A DNA stretch of 64,000 nt from Cryptomeria japonica. Taxonomy: Eukaryota > Streptophyta > Pinopsida > Cupressales > Cupressaceae. The notes below the pieces were generated by a model. It made no database searches. It saw nothing but the letters and a program-made list of their open reading frames with translations, and had not been told where the DNA came from. The stretch's first letter is position 1; each line of letters opens with the position of its first letter. The position numbers and the translations under genes are program-made. Below are positions 10,240-23,399 of the stretch, in pieces. The stretch is from positions 316,912,456 to 316,976,455 of the forward strand of contig NC_081407.1 of the NCBI RefSeq assembly GCF_030272615.1. The letters run 5' to 3'.

Positions 10240-11510
10240 AATTGATCCTCACCAACTTCTTCAAATTACCCTTGTTGAAAACTCTCTCATCTTAAAACAC
10301 ATCAATAACCTTTCAAAATTATTCTTTGATCTCATTCATAGTGGCATTACCAATGTTGTCTTTCTTTTACTGTAACATCCTATATTTGAGAATTCTCTAA
10401 TAAAGTTAGTCTGCATGTGGTCATGCTCCCTTAATAGATTACCTTATTCTTTGATGTTCTACTTGAGAGAATAATATTTATATTTTTATACTTTCTCTCC
10501 ACATCACACACCTAGTATCATTCACCTTTTGAATTATTTGCCTTGCCATAGCTTTGTCTAATTCCATATCTACGATTTATTTAAGCTCTTGATACTTTTG
10601 TAGCCATATAGCCTCTTCTTGTTTTGTAGCCATATAGCTATCTCTTTGTTGACAACATTCCTCAACAATATCAAATTATCATAGAATATTCTCAACTAAT
10701 CAATGAATGTGGGGCCCTTGGCCTTCAAATCATTCACCCACTCTTCTATAGATCTACCATAAGATAAATCCTTGTATACTTTAATAACCATTTCTTATCT
10801 ATCTACAACATTGGGATCAAAATAAGAACCTGCTTGATCTATAGGTTGAGTGAGGGGTCAAATGAAATTTTTTAGGCAACTTCTAAGCATTTCCACAACA
10901 TGCTTGAGTTCATCTTTATCTTTCTTATCTCTTTATATTATCTGCACTATCTTGAAGGAAATCACTTGGAAATTATGGACATCCCCATATCTACTTGTGG
11001 GCCCCAAATCTACCTTCATCATATTGTAGTAAGTTGTTGTAGCCTAAGAAAACTCTTTTTTAACATAATGTTGAGCAATTGTTACATATAAGTTTTGAGA
11101 ACAACTATCCTCCATCATCCTTGAGGTAGTTTTTAACTTATTGGTCTTTGGGGACCTTTGCAATAGTTGTCCACAATGTCATCAATTGGTAAATTCACAA
11201 GTACAATTTTCCTCTTTCTAAACGATATATTCTCTAACCATGATGGAGAGGAAGTAGTACCAAGAGCTTGAGATGAAGAGTCAAGAAATGAAAAATGAAG
11301 AGCTCTCCTCAATGGATGATTCTTTCCTACATTCTACAAATTAAAAGGAAAAGAGGGAGGATTTTTAACTTTTTGGGCAATTTTATCAGACACATTTTGG
11401 GAAGATTCTAGTAATGGTCTAGTAGAATCAACATCCATTATCTCCATTTCCTGGTCTTGTTCATTAAAATTTTCCTTCCCCTTGTCCTTGTCTTTCTCAA
11501 CTTATTTATC
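10240..11510 (-). pseudogene. Decayed retroelement ORF-X, minus strand
   Basis: Conceptual translation of the minus strand gives stretches that look coding but are interrupted by many stops and frame changes. At about 11350-11505 a long acidic and Lys-rich run contains EKDKDKGKENF and, further on, DVDSTRPLLESSQNVSDK, typical of the disordered C-terminal part of the ORF-X genes nearby. At about 10500-10800 further pieces include IEEWVNDLKAKGPTFID and IAIWLQNKKRLYGYKS. No gag, protease, RT or integrase motif is seen. It is best read as a dead ORF of a non-autonomous LTR element; the role of the protein is unknown. Confidence 0.55.
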
Positions 11511-11859
11511 CTTTTTTGTTTCCACTTGTTCTTTTTGCTTTGGTATTCTTCGATGAGTCATCCCCACAAGTCATTTCTAGACTTTTCCTTTTATTTAGTA
11601 GATGTTCTCCATCCCAACTCGCTCTTGGTGTAGCTATGTGTTGATTTTGGGTTGGCACTATTGTCCTTAATTTTGTATTCATAAAATTGGACAACCCCCT
11701 TTGAAATTTTTATCCAAAAATAAAGATCTTACTCTAAGGCATTCTTTCCGAGGTAAAATTCTTGCTCCTTTTTGAACTAGACTAATCTTTGGTTCATCCT
11801 TGATCCACGTTTCAAATTTCATCACGTTCTGGGTTCATTTGCTTAGTCTTTTCTCCAAA

Positions 11860-12420
11860 ATGGGATTTTATTCTTTGGACTGTGAGTGGGAAATTTTCCT
11901 TCTTTTGCAAGTAAAGAGACTTTTTGTTTTTAAATTATAGGAGCTTTTTCTAACAATTACAAGTGAAATTTTATAAAAGATGTGTAGCTTGTAACTTGTT
12001 TTTTTTCTTTTCCATTTTCCCTTTATGCCTTTTAAGTTGTTTTGTAGAAACTTTTTGGTCATATTGGATGTGAATTTAAAAATACAAGTTTATAAGAACT
12101 TGTAAGTTCTCCTACAAGTTCATACTTTCCTTTTGTTTTTCTTTATTTTAAAATTTGTAATTGGATTTCAAAAACCTGACTACAAGTCCTTAGTGCTTTT
12201 TATGTTTTGTATGTTTTTGCTTCCCAAAACCCGATTTTGGAGGTTTGCAAGGGAAGTATGTTTTAATTAAAACATGATTGTGTGTTTCTCCAAGGACAAT
12301 GACTTCTTCTTTGTGGCATTCAATCAAGAATCTTGTTGTTCTCAAATTCAGATTCCCTCCTATCCTCCCTATAAGAAAATTTGATAACTCTGTTTGCATA
12401 TGAAGAGGACACCAAGAAAA
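11860..12420 (-). other. UTR-like segment rich in CTTGTAA/TTACAAG motifs
   Basis: T-rich DNA with repeated ACTTGTAA, CTACAAGT and related short palindromic motifs, lying just upstream (minus strand) of the decayed ORF-X. A similar segment in the opposite orientation precedes the ORF-X at 19925 (19260-19900), so both look like 5' leaders of one retroelement family. Confidence 0.4.
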
Positions 12421-13292
12421 TAGAATTCCAGAATGACATATAACAAGGTTTCAACAAAACCTTCTACACTTTGAACTTATCCAAAGCTCAGGTGGGTATA
12501 CCTTTTGTGAATACTTTCACACTTTTAAATTGAGATCCACAGTAAACCAATGCTAAAAATCTATGGACTTCATTACCTCAATAAAACTGAAACATTAAAG
12601 AAAACTTATGCTCATTTTCAGTATTTGATCCCAAGAAAGATAGAAAGAATTCTACAACTGATATCAGTGCCTTATCTAGGATACAGAGTCACCTAAATCA
12701 AGCAAGAGTTCCAAAACTGAACATTCTCATGCATTTCATCACTTAAGCTTTCATGAACTCTATACATGCCTGACATATATATTATAAGTCCTTTCCCTTT
12801 AAACTAAAACCATTTATCAAATTCAAAGCAGCAAACAATTGATTTACTGACAGAAATATTTCATGCATATTTAATTCCTCTCCTGAAGAGAAAAGCCAGA
12901 AATATATCTATAAGATTGCCTTACAATCCATGCTCAATCGAATAACCCTAAATTATTCAAATGAAACCAGCAAACTAATGAATGCACACCAGAAGACAAT
13001 GAAGATTTAGGCCTGAAAAACTTTGATTTGTATATTTATATTCATTTTTGAAAATTTTACATAACTCAAGGTAATTTATGAGAGAACCAAAAAACCCTAG
13101 ATATATTTCAGCAGAGTCTCTTTACCAATTCTTGTGATCATTTTTCTCTAAGTCCTGGTATCCATTTATAATAATATGGATGCAACACAAGCTTCGGAAT
13201 TTCCTAAGAATAGTTTGTTACAACTACAATTTTTCTTCAAAAAGAAGTTACAAGTCATTTTCAATTCTAGCGACCTTTTAGTTTGTTATTCC
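12421..13292. other. 3' side of the 13.3-16.9 kb element, no gene seen
   Basis: AT-rich sequence without coding signal. It should hold the 3' UTR and perhaps the 3' LTR of the minus-strand element to its right, but no duplicate of the sequence at 16945 onward could be recognised, so the 3' LTR is missing, truncated or too diverged. Confidence 0.4.
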
Positions 13293-16200
13293 GCTGCAAC
13301 ATCTTCTTGAACCTCTGCTTCTTGCACCGCATATTTTCTTTTCCACTCTTGGAACACATCATCAGTAGGCCAGGAGAAGCTAACAATTTTCTTTTTCAAT
13401 TTGTCGAGCCTTTTCCAAGTATTTCTAATTTTCTTAACCTCTAATTCCAAAAAAACCATAATGTGACTTTGTCTTTTCTATTTCTTCAATTGTCTTGACA
13501 AACAAAGATGTGTCATCTGTATTGATGACTTCATTCACCCTTTGAGACAAGTTAGCTCCTAGCTCATCAAGCCACACTTGTTTATCCTTCAACTGATTTG
13601 GACTAACAAAACCCCCAGGAAACAGTTCAAACTTATGTTCAGTGTATTCCTTCCTGTATAAGTTAGCCTTCCTCTCTACGCCAACTCTTCCTTCTGCTAA
13701 CCTGGTCATCCCTTTTACTAACTCACAAGTGGATGTAATATTGGCATTAGACCCTGCCTCATCATAGAATGCACACATAAGTTCCAAATCCACCTCTCTA
13801 GGCATCCACTTATTCAAAATTGGCTCCAGAATAGCCTTGTCTCCATTCAGCTCAATCAAAATATCCAAAATTCTTTTCATGTTGGTGTGCGCAATGGAGG
13901 CTCCCACAGTGTCAGCAAAACTCAAAATTGTGGCCCTTACCTTTTCCTCATATTTGTTTGCAAATAGGGCCTGAGCCTGTTTCAACTTTTGTAATTCATC
14001 TTGTAATGTTTCAGCTGGTTGAAAACCCGAAGACATAGGTGAAGGGGGAAATTCGATGATGGGACTGGTGGGTGGAGGTCTTGCTGGAGAAGATGCAATC
14101 ATTACAGTAGAGGACTCACCTTTATGGTATTGCCCTGCCAATTGATTCTGTAGTTTAGCAATGATGCTATCCCTATTGACTATCTCCCCTTTGGCTTCAT
14201 TATAAGCCTTTAAAATTGTTTCTAGTTTTACTTGGAGATCAACCCTCTCCTTAGCTTCCTTCTCAGCCACTACCACACTGAATTTTGCAGTTTCTAGAAC
14301 TGTGCTGGTAGCTTCTACCAACCCTGTGTCCTGCACTCTCTTGACAATCATACCTCCAAGGTAGCTAGACTCTGAAGTGTCCTTCCTTCTTCTTCTCTCA
14401 TCCCTCTTTAAGGACCACATGACCAAAGCAGCATTGTCCTTGATGAATGTCACTCCTTCCATGGGCTTGGTTTCTTTCCTTACTACTTCAAGCACTAAGG
14501 CATCTGCTATGTCCCATTCAGGAAGAATTAAAACACCATCCTTTGACACCATTTCTCTCCCCTTTTCAGGAGTAATGGCTTTGAACTCTGCCATCATTTC
14601 ATGTTTCACCTCTTCCTCCACTGTAGTTGCATCTTTGTGGGGTTGCTCATTCTTTTTCTTCTCACATCTTGCCTTAAATTGCTCAATGTTTTGTTTCCAA
14701 ACAAATTGCATAAAGGACCCTGTTGTAACAAAATTATTATCACCCAGGAACTCCTCACTGGCTTGTTTGATAGTAGGGTCTAGCTCCTTGCCTTTGAACT
14801 CATCTGCAGTCAAGTTCATCTCAACACTCGGTGGTTGTTCAGGCATTCCCTCTTGTGTTTCCTCATAGGTGTAGGCAATCTCCCTGAGACTCCCTAACTA
14901 CAAAAATTGCTCGGCCACTGCATGTTCATCTCCCACATGGATTGGGGATTGGGATGGAGAGTATAGAGGTTCACCTGTTTGCACCTCTTTTCCCACCCTT
15001 TGCCTCTTAGGGGAGTCTTGGATGTCAATGACATCTTCTATTGCTCTCTTCCCTTTTGAAGTAGAGGGTTCACCAGTTATCAGCACCAACACACTGTACC
15101 TTGGCTTCTTGTGCATCACATACTCACCTAGAGGGATGGCCTTAGCAAAGGTAGGCTTAGCTAGAACCAACTTAGCCTTTTCAGGATCATTTCTCATTAT
15201 AGCTTCCCTCTTCTCCTTTAAGGTCTGCATTAGATCTTCAAAATAAAGAATTAAGAATTTGGCCTTTTCCTCAAAGGGAGTAAAACTAGATAGAGGGTCA
15301 TAACCACTATCAAATTGGTGAATAAAATCAAGAGCCTTTTTGTATGCTACCCATTTTTCTTTCCTCAATTCCTTCTCATCTAGATCGAATTCATTTCTAA
15401 TCAGATCCTCAGAAAAATGGAACTGGTGAGCTCTGCCTTTATACACCGCTCTCTTTCTGAACATGCCATTTAAGAAATCTTCAGGGTCAACAAACCTTGA
15501 TACTACAGTAGACAACCTATATGGTTGAAAGAAATCATCAAAGTGTTTCCAACCACCCTTGGTGATTACAAATTGATGAGCCATGGTGACAGTTGGGAAA
15601 ATGGTTCCTTTTCCCCTATTTGTTAATTCTGCCTCTTGCACACCCCTGATTTGCCTCAGGACCTCTGCAATTCCTATCTTCAATGGGACTTGATAGGGGA
15701 GAAAGTATGGGGTACCTCTAAAACCATAAACTCTAAATACAATAGAGATAGGGTATAAATATATATCACCCCAATTATGAACAATCTTAATACCTTCAGC
15801 AAATTCTTTAGGCCTAAGGAATTCTAAAGAGCCTTAGGGATCCTAGGGTTTTGTGGGCACAAGAGGATCCTAAGCCTAGATGTAAAACATCTATCAAACT
15901 TCAAGTAATTGGCATCCTCTCTGTCCCAAGACAAAATTGTGCTCCACAATTGAACATGCATCTCTTCACCATCCTTCTCCTTAACTAGGTCCATTCCCTT
16001 GGCAAAATAATCAGCACCTTTGAACAAAAACATGTGCATAAGAAGAGAGTACCACCTAAAAGGTCTGTCTACCTTACCATTTTTTATCCCTATCAGTCCA
16101 GCATGAATTGCATCAGTGAGATAAGGTGCAAAATCAAAATTTACTGCCAGAGAGGGGTTCAGAATCTGTGCTATCATTAGCATATAGTGAGTTGGCATGG

Positions 16201-16867
16201 TGGTTTCAACATCTTCCCCAAAAATATGACAAAGTGACCAATACATGCCTTTAGCCATCAGAGTGAAAAGATTTAGAGAGAAGGGTTCCATGGTACTAGG
16301 GCCTACAACAGTTAATCCTCCTATTTTGATAAAAAAATCTTTCAAAGGGCCACTCCTGAGGTGATCTCTCTGCACATTGTAGAGTTGTGCAAGTGTATCA
16401 AAATTGATTGGCTCTAAATAATTTGATACCTCACTGAGTTTAAACACCTTCCTAAATTCATCATCATTTATCTCAATTAAAGCTCCCCCATTTACATTTC
16501 TAACACATTTAGCAATAGGGTCATAGTTATTTGCAATCTAGGTTAATAAATCTACATCCATAAAAACCCTAGGGACTATGAGCTTTCCCACATCTAACTC
16601 CCATATACTGTTCATTGGAGCAGAGGAATGTCTTTGGCCAAATCCCACTTTGAAGAGTCCCAGACCTGATATCCCTATCTGCGAATCCCTTAACCAGTTC
16701 CCTTTATCATACAAACCATCTCCAATTCTTAAACGGAGGGCCTTGGGCACTAATTCTTTTATTTTAGCAGCGACATTTGTAGACATGGTTAATTGTTCTA
16801 AGAAATCATCACATATAGCTCTATCCTGTTAATTCACCTTCCTTGTGAAATCTCTTCGAGGTGCCAT
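13293..16867 (-). pseudogene. ORF-X of a non-autonomous LTR element, nearly continuous
   Basis: From an ATG at 16865-16867 (MAPRRDFTRK...) to a TAA at about 13293 the minus strand encodes some 1190 codons interrupted by only a few stops and shifts (near 16830, 16537, 15830, 15720, 14897 and 13435). Large open blocks are 16538-16786, 15824-16447, 14898-15683 and 13434-14846. Near the start is CVRNVNGGALIEINDDEF, comparable to a segment of the ORF at 19925 (DDDGEVVIRLDAETIENIF). At about 15690-15735 is FRVYGFRGTPYFLP, part of a motif shared with two other loci. The C-terminal third is Lys/Glu-rich and likely coiled coil with Pro/Ser linkers. No zinc knuckle, DSG/DTG protease, RT or integrase motif occurs. 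A tRNA-Met-like primer site and an LTR lie directly upstream, so this is the payload of an LTR element. Its function is unknown. Confidence 0.7.
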
Positions 16868-16924
16868 CTTTGAATTACAACTATTTCAATTTAAACTCAA
16901 AAAGACCTCTGAGAATTTAAGCAT

Positions 16925-16936
16925 CCAATGATACCA
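16925..16936 (-). other. Primer-binding site, initiator-Met tRNA type
   Basis: The minus strand reads TGGTATCATTGG, close to the TGGTATCAGAGC primer site of plant LTR elements. It lies a few bases inside a putative LTR edge (TGTAAC at 16945) and just upstream of the ORF-X start, fixing the element's orientation as minus. Confidence 0.6.
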
Positions 16937-16944
16937 ATTCGAAT

Positions 16945-18880
16945 TGTAACTTTTAAACAATGTGCAGAACTTACTTGTTGCCTGAAGAAATTCGCTCTGC
17001 ACAATGGTTCCTCTGCAAAACTCCTTGAAATGACACTAAAATTCAGTTGATGTGAGGCTTAATACGACAACAGAGCATTGAATTGAAACATTAATCCGCA
17101 TGCTTCGGCAATCAATTCGCAATTGAATTTGAAAAAAGGCTCCAACGGACCAGAAAGAAATTCTCAGTGTCTCGGATTTTCGCTGTTTCGTGAAGGTTAA
17201 AAACCTTGCATCTTTGCCATGCGAAACAACGCCGTCCATCAGATCCTGGAGAACATGCACGTCTCTTACCTTATCCGGGTCATCCTGCTTAAAAACGGGC
17301 CCCACCTTCCTTTCGCTGCTTCGCGAAGGATAAACCTCGCGCATCTCTTTCATACGAAACAATGCTGGCTGTTGGATCTTCTACCATCCGCTCAATCTTT
17401 ACTCTTTACGGTGACCGCTAGTCTTTTTGACTAACCGCACACAACCGTCACCGCTAAAGGTTTTCGCTGTTTCGCAAAGGTTAAAAACCCCACATCTTTG
17501 GGCTGCAAAACAACGCTCATCATTGGATCACTTTTGAGATGTGAGGCCTTTAACATCCCTTAAGCTTCAGAGTGGACCCTCAGCACGGAATCCACTTTCC
17601 CTATTGATTTTTGGCAGATAGCTCTTACGTGTCAGCCACCCACTCGTCCAAGAACTCCATCGGAATCCACATCTTAACTGCCATGTGTTTTACTTTAGCC
17701 ATGAATTTCATCACCATCGTTGCTCAATCAAAGTGGGCCCTTCACAATCCTTTGGGGCTATGTGTGTCTGACAGATTACCTTTTGCCTTAGCCAGGCGTC
17801 CAACTGTTATGCCACATCATCCGCCACGTAGTCACTAGCTCATTTTGCCACTTCGCGAAAGGTAAATTTCGTGTTGCTTCTGGCTGCGAATCAACGCGAG
17901 CTGTTTGATCAACTCCAAGTTGATCGGTCTTTAAAAGCCAGGAACTGTCTATCTGCCAGACCCACTATCCTTTCGCTGCTTCGCGAAGGATAAACCTCAT
18001 GCTATTTCGCCCAACGAAATAGCACGGACCGTTGGATCTATCTCAAGATGCACACTTTTTACCTTACAAGCAACCCTTTTGCTGGGCCCATTACCTTTTT
18101 GCCACTTTGCGAAAGGTAAACTTCGGACATCTTCGCCAAGCAAAAAAGCGCTGACCACCAGATCTTCTTGGAGATGATCGATTTTTAACCGAATGATTTT
18201 CTTACCTTTTGGGGCCCGCCAGGCTTTCGCTACTTCGCATAAGATAAGTCTCTAGCAACTTTACTTCACGAATCAACGCGAACCACTAGATCTTGAGAAA
18301 CATGCTCAATTTTTAACTTCATTCTTTAGCCCACCTGCTCGGGTCCACCATCCCTTCGTTGCTTCACAAAGGTTAAAAACTACGCATCTTGGGGCTGCGA
18401 AACAACACGGTCTGTTAGATCTTCTGGGAGATGATCGTCCATTAGCTTTCCTTGTGACCACTTTACCCGGGTCCACCACCTTTTCGCTACTTCACGAAGG
18501 GTAAGTTCCACACATCTTCCTTTCGCGAGATCGCGTGCACCGTCAGATCAACTAGAACCTGCATGATCTTTAGGAAACCCGACAAGGAAATAAAACTTAG
18601 GGGAAGACGTAAAAATAAAACATATTTAAGGACCTGCCTAGGATAAATGTAAAAGGGGGGGACCTCTTTTCACGGTGGAGCGACCCTTCCACTTAAGTGG
18701 AAAAATTAACACAGATATAGAACGCATGGACTTCAGATAGAAAAGGGTAAATTGCAGAACCTTAAACCCTTAGACCAAAACCCTCAAAGGTAAAAAAAAT
18801 GAAGTACAAAGCACAATTCTTTGCAGATTACAACGGACTTAGAGAACAAAATCACCCAATAGTAAAAAAAGTGACAACAA
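16945..18880 (-). repeat. Putative 5' LTR of the 13-17 kb element
   Basis: Non-coding DNA next to the primer site, starting with TG and containing the periodic hairpin array at 17178-18510. The far edge is unresolved; a possible end is ...GTGACAACA at about 18879. There is no recognisable partner LTR on the left, so the boundaries rest only on the primer site. Confidence 0.45.
17178..18510. repeat. Degenerate tandem array, period about 127 bp, with CGCGAAG hairpins
   Basis: A motif like CTTTCGCTGCTTCGCGAAGG followed by (A/T)TAAA recurs at 17178, 17311, 17462, 17844, 17971, 18098, 18225, 18354 and 18482. The last six are 127-129 bp apart, and the gap from 17462 to 17844 is three periods with decayed copies. 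Each unit also carries a GCGAAACAACGC-like stretch, a (G/C)TTGGATC segment and a GGGTCCACC-like segment. CCTTCGC/GCGAAGG arms can pair within each motif. Confidence 0.8.
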
Positions 18881-19924
18881 ATCCGATTCATAAGGGGATG
18901 GTGCCATGAATGCATACCAACGTGGGGGGTTTTTGCTTCTCTATTTGTTGTTATAGCTCTACGTTTTTGGCACTTTGCCCTTGTATTCCGTCATTTGTTG
19001 CATTCAACATTGAATGTTTAGTTTTCAATGCCTTTTGGGAGTCTTCTACCTTGTCGATTTTTGTGCTTTCGGGTTGAATGCCAAGCCATTTTTTCCGCAA
19101 CAAGGAATGTGACATGGTGGCTTCATTATCTATTTATAGAGGATTTTGGGTCTTCTCTTGTTCATTTATTTTTATCTAGGGTATTTGATCAAACAAGGTA
19201 TGTATTTTTCAACTTTGCTTTGTTTTCTTTAGTTGTTTTTATTTGCTTTTAGTTTCTTTATGTTCTTGTTTGATCAAGTTTATAAATAATCATGCTCTTT
19301 CTCTGATTTTGGATTTCCATAAGATCTTCCCAAGTCATTTTTCTTTTTGAAAGCAATTTATAAATTTGTATGTTTTTCCCCTCTTGCAAATTTTTTGTAT
19401 TTACTTGTACTTGGGATTTTGAAACCCGATTACAAGTAACAGTGGTAACATTGACCTTTCCCTTGGTAAAAAGAGTAAGCATTCTTTTTACAAAATTATA
19501 ATGTTGAGAGTTCAACTCATTCATTAAATTTTGGGTTTTATAAATCTGGTTGCAAGTATAAGTTTTTCCCTCTATCCAAGTTGTCAAGATGAAAATGTCC
19601 CTTTCCATACCTGTACATGGTCATCCAAGTTTGCCATCCTTGGTCAAAATCATTATTTCCATCATTTCCGTCATGTCAAAATCCCTATTCCCACCATTAC
19701 ATTTATTGATCACACCTTCATTCATTTTCCCCATTATGAATCTACTTGCAATCAGAATTTTAAAACCGGATTGCAATTATGTCTTCACAAGAGTTTTTCC
19801 CCATTTTCATACTTGCAGTATAACTTTCAAGATCCATGCCTTTAAAACCTCTTGTTTATCCATCACTCCTTCTTCAAGAGCTTTAGGGCTAGGGTTTGAG
19901 TTTTTCCCATTTTAAGGAGATAAT
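18881..19924 (+). other. Leader-like segment before the 19.9 kb ORF
   Basis: No gene. A T-rich region with a TATA-like TATTTATAGAGG near 19133, then repeated ACTTGTA, TTACAAGT and TTGCAAGT motifs with AAACCCGATTACAAG, resembling in reverse the leader at 11860-12420. It is the likely 5' UTR of the plus-strand element; its 5' LTR was not identified. Confidence 0.4.
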
Positions 19925-22900
19925 ATGACTTCTTTTACAGATCGTGATGTTGCTTTGACACTTCTGAATTTTCATCGCAACATTACAGATTCTTATTCAA
20001 TGACCGGTTTGCTGACATCATCTTCCCACAAGAAGATGAAGTACAAGTATGACAAATACCAGAATGAGATTTCTCCTTCTCAAATTTCTTCTTCGTTGGA
20101 GGAGATTAAGGATATAAAAATCGGACATGTGGATATGTCAGATTTCCTTAAAAGGGTTGAAAAAGCTAAGGATCACAATATGTAGCGTTTGTTGGATAGT
20201 CATATTCATCTTGCTCCCTCTTTCCTAGTGGCTGCGCTAGAGCCGAATTTTGTTCTTGCTTGTGCCGCTCATTTTGATCGGGAAACTAGAACTATCAGAG
20301 ATGATGATGGAGAAGTTGTTATCCGTCTAGATGCTGAAACCATTGAGAATATTTTCAAAGTACCTACAACTCCTTTTTATGTAGAAATCTGAAAAGAAAG
20401 TGTAGTAGAGTACTATGTACAAAGGGAAAAGTAGTGCAAGATCATATTAACAACTAGATTCATGAACCCCAGACTTGTCTCACCCGATGGGCCAAGTTGT
20501 TTCGATGTGAGTTCAAAGGAGAGATTGGTGACACAATTAGTCTATTATGCAGGATCATGCATTTAGAGAATTCTAATATCTTTGAACCATGGATCTACCA
20601 ATTCATTGTGCTCATCATGCAGTCTCAACACATCTTTTGGGGTGAGATTATTAGTGATACTTTGTGTGAACATCTTGCCAAAGTTCCTACCAGTTTTTCC
20701 TTCTACATGAATTCATACTTAGTATATATAACATCACTCAGACATTTCCTTGGTATTTCTACCAAGGGTGATCGCTTGCTTGTTCTCGTGTGGGAATATT
20801 ATGGTCAGCTAGTTGCCCTTGAGATCTACTAGGATCAATTACAGAAGAGTCCAAGATGCTTTCTTTGGTTACTATATGTGTTTATTTGATAAAACATTGA
20901 AGAATAGAAGGGTGTCAGATGCTGCATGGGAGAGAGAATGAATACGGTTCCTTATTCCTTTAGTTCCCAACTTTTACCTATATGAGAGTTGGATGCTACA
21001 ATGGGCAACCCTATATGCTTCTGATATTCCCAACTGATAAGATCATCCTTATGGAGTTGGGAAGATAGATTATGGCGGTTCATGCACAACAATAAATTCA
21101 AAACAAAGCTAGAATGGGGATATCATCAATTAACCCATTAGAGATTGGTTGATATTCCCTCATGACGTCTACAAAAGCTAAAGCCATGGAGACTAAGATG
21201 CAGGAGATCAAACTCAAAAGGTTCAAAGCAAGGACAAATTTTGATTACCGAAGCATGAAAGAAAGGATTAAAAGATCTTTAACACATGTGCATCGCATAT
21301 AGGACATCTGGGTTGATCTTCGCACAGAAGAGGAAATTCGTAGGATGGACTACTGTAGGCTTGCACTTGAGAAAATTGTTGACTTGAACCTGGAAAACAT
21401 TTGTGAAGGAGCGATTGACGACAAGAACATACTTGTTTCTGAGTATGCTGAAAAAAGAGTTGATGAAGCACCACTTCCATCAATTCAATGGTCACAAAAA
21501 GAATGTACCTCCAATCAGGATAGATTTCAACCTGTTTTGGCTAACACCAGTGCTTGGATCAAAAGTAATGGTGTTAGAATTATCAAGATCAAGATTGGCA
21601 AAGATGATGATTCTACAGGGCCTATTGGACACAAGTTTGAAATTAAAATTGATAACAAGGAAGGTGCATCATCTTCTGCTACACGGATTAAGTTAAGAGT
21701 CAATAGAGCAATGGTGATTCCTTCTGAAGAAGTAATAGTGAAAGGAAAAGAGAAACCTCATTTTCATATTCAGGTTATTAATTCCGAAGATCCAGGAGAA
21801 TAACAACAACAAGATGATGCTCCTAAATCTACAACTTTGGAACTTCACCTCACAAAGTTCCTTCTCAGATTCCTTTGGATGTACCCATGTCTCCTTTTGA
21901 TACTGATGTGAATTATTTTTCCACTGTTCACATTGCTCCTATTCCATTGAGTGTGTCTTCTCAGAGTGTTATTCCAATTTCAGCATCGGAGCCATCTCTT
22001 GATCATTCACATGAGGACTTGTTGAACATTTTTTATGAGAATCTTGCATATGTTTCTTTGCCTAGCTTATCGCTGGCAGAAATTGATACTTTTTTTACCA
22101 ATTTTGATAAGTTCATGATGCAATCATCACATCCTTTGATTGTTGAGTAGGAAATGATTGATATTCAGACGAAAACTTCTCCCAAGGTAACAACTGTATT
22201 TCAAATGGACCTTGTTTCCTCATCACCTCCAGCTATTTCCGAGACAAAGTCGATGGCTTTACCTCCATGGCTAAGATATTTCACTCATAAAAGAAAGAAG
22301 CAAGAAATTTCTCCCGACATATTTGATTTTCAGCAACTTAAAAGGTCTAAACCCAAGGCTGCTAAAAGGGCTAAGACAATTTCAAGAGTGATAGTAGACA
22401 ATGACAAAATGAAATTTGTAGAAATTGTTGAACCAATTGTGGACAAGCCACATGAAGAGATGCAAGCTTCTGGTTACAGAATCACAAAGGTGGAGCTTAA
22501 TAAACAAACACATGTAGTTGTCATGCATGATGCTCAACACTTAGTGACTTCATTGGCACAACGATATGATGAAATTCTGGCGAAGAAAGACAAGTTTAAA
22601 GAGGAGAATTTTCAATTGATCAAATGTTTAGAAAAAGAGATCAATGCTTCAACTTCTTTTTTCTCAGAAGAATCAGTTAGGTAAATTGAACGAGCTGCTC
22701 AAAAAGCACGAGTAATTGATTCTTGGGTGGATCAGATTTCTGATGTATGTGCTCAGGTGTTGAAAGCAACATTTCAAGTCATGATCAAACTGGAAATGGC
22801 CAAGGTAAAATTGAACCAAACTTATGAGGCTTTCAAACAGAATCTGGAAAATATTGAGAACAATTTAAGAATTTGGCATAAGTTGCCACAAGAAAAGTTG

Positions 22901-23390
22901 GATGTTCTACAAGAAAATGGCATCATTCCTACTAGAACCATGTATATAGAATATGAAGAAATTTTGGAGAATAAATCCCTTGTTCTAAAGGAGCTTATTC
23001 AATAAGTTGATGCTGCCTTGAAATTACACATGGAAATGATGCAAGATATTGTTTCTCGTTTTGAGAAAATCTCTTGTAAGTTTGTAAATAAGGATGAGGA
23101 GTTGTTGTCTGAAGAAGAAGTTTTTTCTGATTTGAGAAGAAAGATTCATTAGGAATGAGAAGTTGAACAATTTTTTAGTTACATCAATTCAGGCTTTGGT
23201 GAAATACCAAACCTTTCTAGAAGAAATTCAAGCTATTCTAGAGAAGCATATACTTACAATTCTTAGTTAGTGTGATATTGTTATCAAAACGGTTGTTGTT
23301 GCTAAGAATACCCGTGAGCCAAATTCTGATGAACTACAAGGAATCATACATAAATTTGAAGAATACATGGCTAAACATGTTGCTACATAA
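19925..23390 (+). pseudogene. Decayed ORF-X of a plus-strand non-autonomous LTR element
   Basis: The frame starts MTSFTDRDVALTLLNFHR, runs to a TAG at 20183 and resumes. Open blocks lie at 19925-20185, 20189-20392, 20497-20832, 21345-21803, 21875-22150, 22154-22684 and 22727-23005, separated by stops or shifts. At about 20300-20360 is DDDGEVVIRLDAETIENIF, comparable to the early part of the ORF at 13.3-16.9 kb. At 20973-21020 is FTYMRVGCYNGQPYML, nearly the same motif as in the decayed locus at 25.1 kb. The second half is Lys/Glu-rich and coiled-coil-like. There are no gag knuckle, protease, RT or integrase motifs. It belongs with the other ORF-X genes by layout and two short motifs. Dead copy, function unknown. 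Confidence 0.6.
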
Positions 23391-23399
23391 GTGTCTTTG

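Noticed and set aside
14377-14868. A 163-codon plus-strand frame
   Set aside because: Antisense shadow of the minus-strand ORF-X, Ser/Leu/Phe-rich as expected from the reverse of Lys/Glu-rich codons.
17178-18510. CRISPR-like array
   Set aside because: Units of about 127 bp diverge along their length, repeats are imperfect, there are no short unique spacers or cas genes, and the setting is a plant LTR.
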